Below are positions 59,960 through 64,000 of a stretch of 64,000 bases of DNA, one piece after another. The notes beneath the pieces were generated by a model. The model saw only the letters and a program-made list of their open reading frames with translations. It was not told the origin of the DNA and did no database searches. Each line of letters begins with the position of its first letter. Within the stretch, counting starts at the first letter, position 1. The position numbers and the translations under genes are program-made. The stretch lies in NCBI GenBank assembly GCA_016719605.1, contig JADJYW010000001.1:744001-808000 (forward strand), in the 5' to 3' direction. Origin of the DNA: Lewinellaceae bacterium (GTDB lineage Bacteria; Bacteroidota; Bacteroidia; Chitinophagales; Saprospiraceae).

Positions 59960-60447
59960 TTTACCGCAGAAACGCGGTGTTTTTTCTGCAGAGACGCAGA
60001 GACGCGGAGTATTTTACCGCAGAGACGCGCACGAGACGCGGAGTTTTCCACCGCAGAGACGCGGAGACGCGGAGTTTTTCCACCGCAGAGACGCGTTTTT
60101 TTCCCGAGACGCGGAGACGCGGAGTTTTCACCGCGATTTGATTTTGCATCCGACTCACGGTAAAAAAAGTACAAACACCTCTGCGGTGAAAAGTGCTCCG
60201 CATGCTATGCGATTACTTTACTCCTCATGGCGGCTTGGTTTCTTAACACAAGTCACGCCTCTGCGTTCTGCGGTGAAAAACCCGCTCTCCGGCGTCTCCG
60301 CGGTGGATACACTCCGCGCCTCCGCGTCTCTACGGTGGAAAAACTCTGCGTCTCCGCGTCTCTGCGGTAAAAACCGCTCCCGCGTCTCTGCGGTAAAAAG
60401 CTCGCGTCTCGCGGAACCCCACGTCTCTGCGGTAAAAACTTCTCTGC
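59960..60447. repeat. Large palindromic array of CCGCAGAGACGCGGAG units
   Basis: About ten degenerate units of the type ACCGCAGAGACGCGGAGTTT run in one direction to about 60130. After a centre containing CTCCTCATGGCGGC they continue as the reverse complement (CTCCGCGTCTCTGCGGT) to about 60447. It is non-coding and separates two frameshifted genes. A single small copy of the family lies at 51432-51496. Confidence 0.85.
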
Positions 60448-60481
60448 GAGTAAGTACGCTCCGCACTGCGGAAAACGTAAT

Positions 60482-61645
60482 CTACGCCAGCAGCCGCTCC
60501 AGATAATGCTCCCCGATCCCGAAACCGGTTTCAGCGCCGCCCACTTTCCAGGGAGCGGCTTTTTCCGGCATCTGCTGCGGGTATCGCCGATGGCGGTGAT
60601 CATCACATTTTTGGCGGTGTGTTCAGTGGAGATGAACTCGAACACATTGGTTTTGTAGCCGTTGGCTTCGAGCAGCAGGGCGCGGATACCGTCGGTCACG
60701 ATTTCGGCTGCGCTCTTCGAGGATACCGTGGCGCAGCACGGGCGCCAGTTCGTTTCGGGCGTGTCCATGTCGCGGCGGATTTGTTTGTGGCAGCAGGGCG
60801 CAGCCACAACGATGCCTGCCTGGGCGTGGATGCCGGTGGCCAGCGCCAGGTCAGTGGCGATGTCGCAGGCGTGCAGGGCGATGAGCATATCGAGGCGTTC
60901 GGGCTGGTATTCGGCAATGTCCTGCGCGACGAAGTGCAATCCCGCGAAGTCTGCTGCACGGGCGGTTTGATTGCAAAAATCCACGAGGTTTTGGCGCAGT
61001 TCGATGCCGGTGATATGGGGGCGCAGCCCGAGGTGGTTGGTCAAAAAAATCGTACAATGCGAAGGTGAGGTACCCTTTGCCGCTGCCCATGTCGGCGATG
61101 CGGGCGTCGGTCGGCAGGGAGTGTGTGCGCAGCAGGCTCCCGATGATTTCGAGGTACTTGTTGATCTGTTTCCACTTGTCCTGCGCCGTGGGCAGCACCT
61201 GACCTTGTTTGCTGGTGATGCCGAGCGCGTGCAGCCACGGCGCTGCGGGATCGAGCAAGCGGTGTTTTTCGCGGTCGTGCCGGGTGTCCGGAGGGTTTGT
61301 GCTGGTTGGTTTTTTAGTAGAAAAAACAGCCTTGTTATTTTTGGAAAAAGCCAGCGAAACATCGGCGTCGGCGGTAAACAGTTCGGCGTTCAAAAACACG
61401 TCGCCGAGCAGCGTTTCCAGTTGCAGGGCGGCATCCCCGGCGGTGAAGTTTTTCACTTCGTCGCGGGTTTGGTAGCGGAAGGTGCAAGCGATGCGCGGGC
61501 CGGCCTTGAGCGTCACCGGGCGCAGGTAGATGTTTTTCAAACCGCGGCGGCGGCGGCAGGTGGGTTTGCTGAGGGTGCATTTCAGGAAATGCCCGGCGGA
61601 GCAGGCGTTTCGGAAAGCATCGAGAAACTGTGTGCGTGGCTGCAT
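60482..61645 (-). pseudogene. Class I SAM-dependent methyltransferase, frameshifted
   Basis: A protein of about 390 residues starting MQPRTQFLDAFRNAC and ending GEHYLERLLA. The methyltransferase core is clear: WLHALGITSKQGQVLPTAQDKWKQINKYLEII, then IADMGSGKGYLTFALYDF (SAM motif I), ITGIELRQNLVDFCN, LIALHACDIATDLALA and VVAAPCCHKQIRR. This is the Methyltransf_32/RRNAD-like group; the substrate is unknown. The frame breaks near 61050, 60750 and again before the end. Most breaks look like missing single bases. Annotated as one span. Confidence 0.78.
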
Positions 61646-61689
61646 GGGCGGCGGATTTCCACAGGTTTTGATACGGTACGGGGCGTTCA

Positions 61690-62102
61690 CAGGCGTGCAC
61701 CCGGCCTTTGGTAGTGGCCCGCGGCGCAGTTCTTCTTCGATGGTGCGCAGGGTGAACTCCATTCGCCGCGGCTTTCAAATTTCCATTTCAGCAGCCACAC
61801 GCCGGCGAGAAACCCAGCAGGAAACGCCCATGACGGCAACACCACGCGGGCCGGGGTAACCCAGCCCACCAGAACAAGCACGACGCCCAGCAGCATCCAG
61901 CCGGCAGCCGTAGCGCCCACGAGGGCATTCAGGCGGCGCAGCCGGTCAAACTGAGCCAGGCGCAGACGCACACGTTCGTGCAGTTCCAACAGGTGGGACC
62001 CGCCGAAATACTCCGGGCCGAGTTCTTCCAACAGGAGGAAATCGTCGTTGGCCTCGCGTTCGAGGCGGTCGAGGGGGGACTCTTCGGCTTGCGGAACCTC
62101 AT
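61690..62102 (-). CDS. Hypothetical membrane protein, frameshifted ends
   Basis: A protein of about 130 residues with coiled-coil-like N-terminus (SPLDRLEREANDDFLLLEEL, LLELHERVRLRLAQFDRLRR), two helices (LVGATAAGWMLLGVVLVLVGWV and LPSWAFPAGFLAGVWLLKWKF), and a C-terminal piece EFTLRTIEEELRR in another frame. The start is uncertain: the ATG at 62102 is out of frame with the main body. Unknown function. The 190 bases up to the MITE at 62293 contain nothing recognised. Confidence 0.45.
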
Positions 62103-62292
62103 GGCGGGAAATCTTTGATACTGAACGGATGATAAATCAAAAGGTTGATGCGCAGGGCAGGAGATGCAGGGGTTGCGCTCCGGTGGCGTAAACCTGTGTA
62201 CGAGATGTTTGAAATGAACGGGCAAACTAACTCCCCCTCCCGCAAGACCGCGTGCATCCGGCGCCGTCTATTTTCCGGTTCAAACGAGCATT

Positions 62293-62469
62293 AGAGGCTG
62301 TTCAAAGCATGGCTTTGACGGGAATTGATTTTTTTCGATAGGCTTACAAGATTTACAGGATAGACGAGGAGAATTCGTCGCCGAAAACCCTGTAAATCCT
62401 TTTTATCCTGTCAAAAATGAATTCGCCTGTCAACGGCGCAATACGGTGCGGACTCCTGAGACGGCCTCT
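62293..62469 (-). mobile_element. MITE-like element, copy B (177 bp)
   Basis: Same element as at 25596-25777, in the opposite orientation. Ends are AGAGGCTGTTCAAAGC and, reverse complemented, AGAGGCCGTCTCAGGAG. The interior shares CAATTCCCGTCAAAGCC (as complement), the GATTTACAGGAT palindrome and GCGCCGTTGACAGGCGAAT. It is a few bases shorter and more diverged than copy A. It lies 42 bases beyond the stop of the hybrid kinase gene. Confidence 0.85.
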
Positions 62470-62511
62470 GGCGCGAAGTCATGTCTTTGTCCGCCATTCC
62501 TGTGGCGATGC

Positions 62512-64000
62512 CTAGTTCCTGTTGTCGAGGTGTCTCTCCACAATTTCCCGCACTTTTCGTACAAACCGGTCCTCTTCGCCCGATATAGCGGGCAGGTCTT
62601 TCAGCACGATGCTTCCCTCCGTCAGACCTGCCGCTGCCAGGTAGTGTTGCTGGAGTTTTTGCCGCATTTCGAGCAGTTTTCAGATGCGCAGGCGCAGTTC
62701 AGCTTTGTTGAACGGCTTGGCTTGGCAAGCGTCGGCGCCGTGCTCCAGGCCTTCGAGTTTGCTGTCCATATCGGCCTTGGCCGTGAGCATCACCGATGGG
62801 GATGTGGCCGGTGCGCGCATCGGCACGCAGGGTGCGGCACACCTCGAAACCGTCCTTGCGCGGCATCATCACATCGGTCACGAGCAAGTCGGGTACGATC
62901 TCGTTGGCGATTTCGATGGCTTCCCGTCCGTCCCCGGGCCACTGCCAGCCGGTAGTCGCCCGCTAAGCAGGAGGCGAGGTATGACACCACGTCGAAGTTG
63001 TCTTCGGCAAGCAAAACCAGCGGGCTTTGGTGGATGGCGACTTGCCGGTTGCTGGTTTGCCGGGCCGCAGGCGAAACGATCTCGACGGTATTTTCGATCT
63101 GGTTTTCAAAGAAAAAGGCGGTAACCCGCAGCATTTTCTCACGCTCCAGCCGCCAATTGTCGTGCGCGTCATGCGGGCGTTTTCCGATCTTGCCGGATCG
63201 GCAACGTGACGACAAACCCCGCAACCCTGCTCGCCTGGATTTTTACTACAATTTCGCCGCCCATGAGTTTGACCAATTCCCTGGTGAGTGCCAGACCAAT
63301 ACCGGTGCCGCCCTCTGCCCGATAGGACGCATCGGAACTGCCGTTGTTCGCGGCCGGGATACCGGGGGATGCCTGATAAAACCGGTCAAAAACGTAAGGC
63401 AGGTGCTCCTCGGGAATGCCCACGCCGGTGTCGCGCACCCGAATGACCAACCGGGAACCCTGGCCGCCTTGTGCCGGCCATTGGTGCCGCCATTGTTCAG
63501 TCCCGAATCGGTATTTTCAAAACGCAAATCCAGGTAGACGTGCCCGCCGGCAGGGGTAAATTTTACGGCATTGGAAATCAGGTTGCCGACGACCTGCTGC
63601 AAGCGTTCGGGGTCAAAATGCATGTCGAATGTTTCGGCATCGGACAGGAAGTGGATTTGCACGCCTTTGCTTTGGGCGTAGGAGTGGAAACTTTCCACGA
63701 GGCCAGCGGAGGTAGCCCACCACGTCGCCCGGCTGGAGATGGAGCGTCATTTTTCCGCTTTCCAATTTGGCGAGGTCGAGCATTTGATTGACCAGATCGA
63801 GCAGACGGTTGCTGTTCCGTTTGATCATGCGAACACCTTCGTCGAGCCACTCCGACGGGTTTTCGCGGATTTGGTCGGCCATGCCGGAGATGACGGTAAG
63901 GGGCGTGCGGAATTCGTGGGTGATGTTGGTGTACAGCCGGGTTTTGACGGCATCGAGTTTCCTGAGGCGCTTCCGGATCTGGCCTGAGTGAGGCGGCGGT
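62512..64000 (-). pseudogene. Hybrid sensor histidine kinase/response regulator, frameshifted, 5' partial
   Basis: The gene enters from the right edge. HisKA region: VKTRLYTNITHEFRTPLTVI then LLDLVNQMLDLAKLESGKMTL. The HATPase region has QQVVGNLISNAVKFTPAGG, VIRVRDTGVGIPEEHLPYVF and GGTGIGLALTRELVKLMGG. A receiver domain follows (VLLAEDNFDVVSYLASCL, LLVTDVMMPRKDGFEVCR), then FVRKVREIVERHLDN, where such hybrid kinases normally begin an AraC-type DNA-binding domain. That last domain is missing; the frame ends at 62512, close to a MITE. At least five single-base shifts break the rest. It would control gene expression as a one-protein two-component system, as common in Bacteroidota. Confidence 0.8.

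Noticed and set aside
59960..60447. CRISPR array
   Set aside because: Units are degenerate, contiguous without unique spacers of uniform length, change strand halfway, and there are no cas genes in the window.

Overview
The window looks like a chromosomal contig from a Bacteroidota bacterium, most likely a Saprospiraceae-like (Haliscomenobacter/Lewinella-type) lineage. The reasons are a type IX secretion (T9SS) C-terminal sorting domain of the gliding-motility type, a SprB repeat, GldG, a type III glutamine synthetase, a class I arginine deiminase, and many promoters with the Bacteroidota -7 box TAnnTTTG a short distance upstream of genes that lack a Shine-Dalgarno sequence. The DNA is GC-rich to the eye. 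One tRNA (Val, anticodon UAC) is present. I see no rRNA, CRISPR array, prophage or origin.

Layout: 1-6.5 kb holds three secreted or surface proteins: a 5'-truncated repeat adhesin and two paralogues sharing an unusual C-terminus, plus an orphan fragment of the same family. 6.5-18.7 kb carries housekeeping and envelope genes (glpK, ppk2, an Hpt protein, tRNA-Val, lipoproteins, an XRE/ScfR-like regulator, glnN, gldG). 18.7-25.5 kb has the pntAA-pntAB-pntB transhydrogenase operon, interrupted by palindromic octamer repeats, then ffh and an acyltransferase. 25.6-38.2 kb has an aminopeptidase P, a DEAD-box helicase, an ATP-grasp enzyme, a SlyD-type isomerase, a phosphodiesterase/flippase pair, a thioesterase-GT87-GtrA operon, arginine deiminase and tyrS. 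38.4-46.8 kb has lemA with a DUF2207 gene, a decayed IS630-type insertion sequence, small unknown genes and a large secreted sugar-dehydrogenase-like protein. 46.8-51.4 kb has an ECF sigma/anti-sigma-like pair, an outer-membrane barrel, and a zinc ribbon/MotB-like/MotA-like cassette.

The most interesting locus is the minus-strand block 55.4-51.5 kb. Two tandem short ORFs encode runs of five and seven consecutive cysteines. Each is followed by an intrinsic terminator, and each has, just after its Cys codons, a segment complementary to the terminator's 5' arm. The first precedes a 1-Cys peroxiredoxin. The second precedes a CysM-like cysteine synthase, a JAMM (Mec+-like) peptidase, and a fusion of a MoaD/CysO-like sulfur carrier, a ThiF/MoeB E1 enzyme and a rhodanese. 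I read this as a cysteine-sensing transcription-attenuation system controlling a sulfur-carrier-protein route to cysteine. It is analogous to the polycysteine leaders and the CysO-CysM-Mec pathway of mycobacteria, but in an unrelated phylum and with a fused carrier.

The window is also rich in short repeats: a two-copy MITE-like family, another MITE-like element with a 10-bp target duplication, palindromic octamer and heptamer arrays, and a roughly 490-bp palindromic array. Several conserved genes carry single-base deletions in homopolymers. The last 6.5 kb (57.5-64 kb) is so dense with frameshifts that sequence error is the likeliest cause. Genes there are annotated as frameshifted spans.
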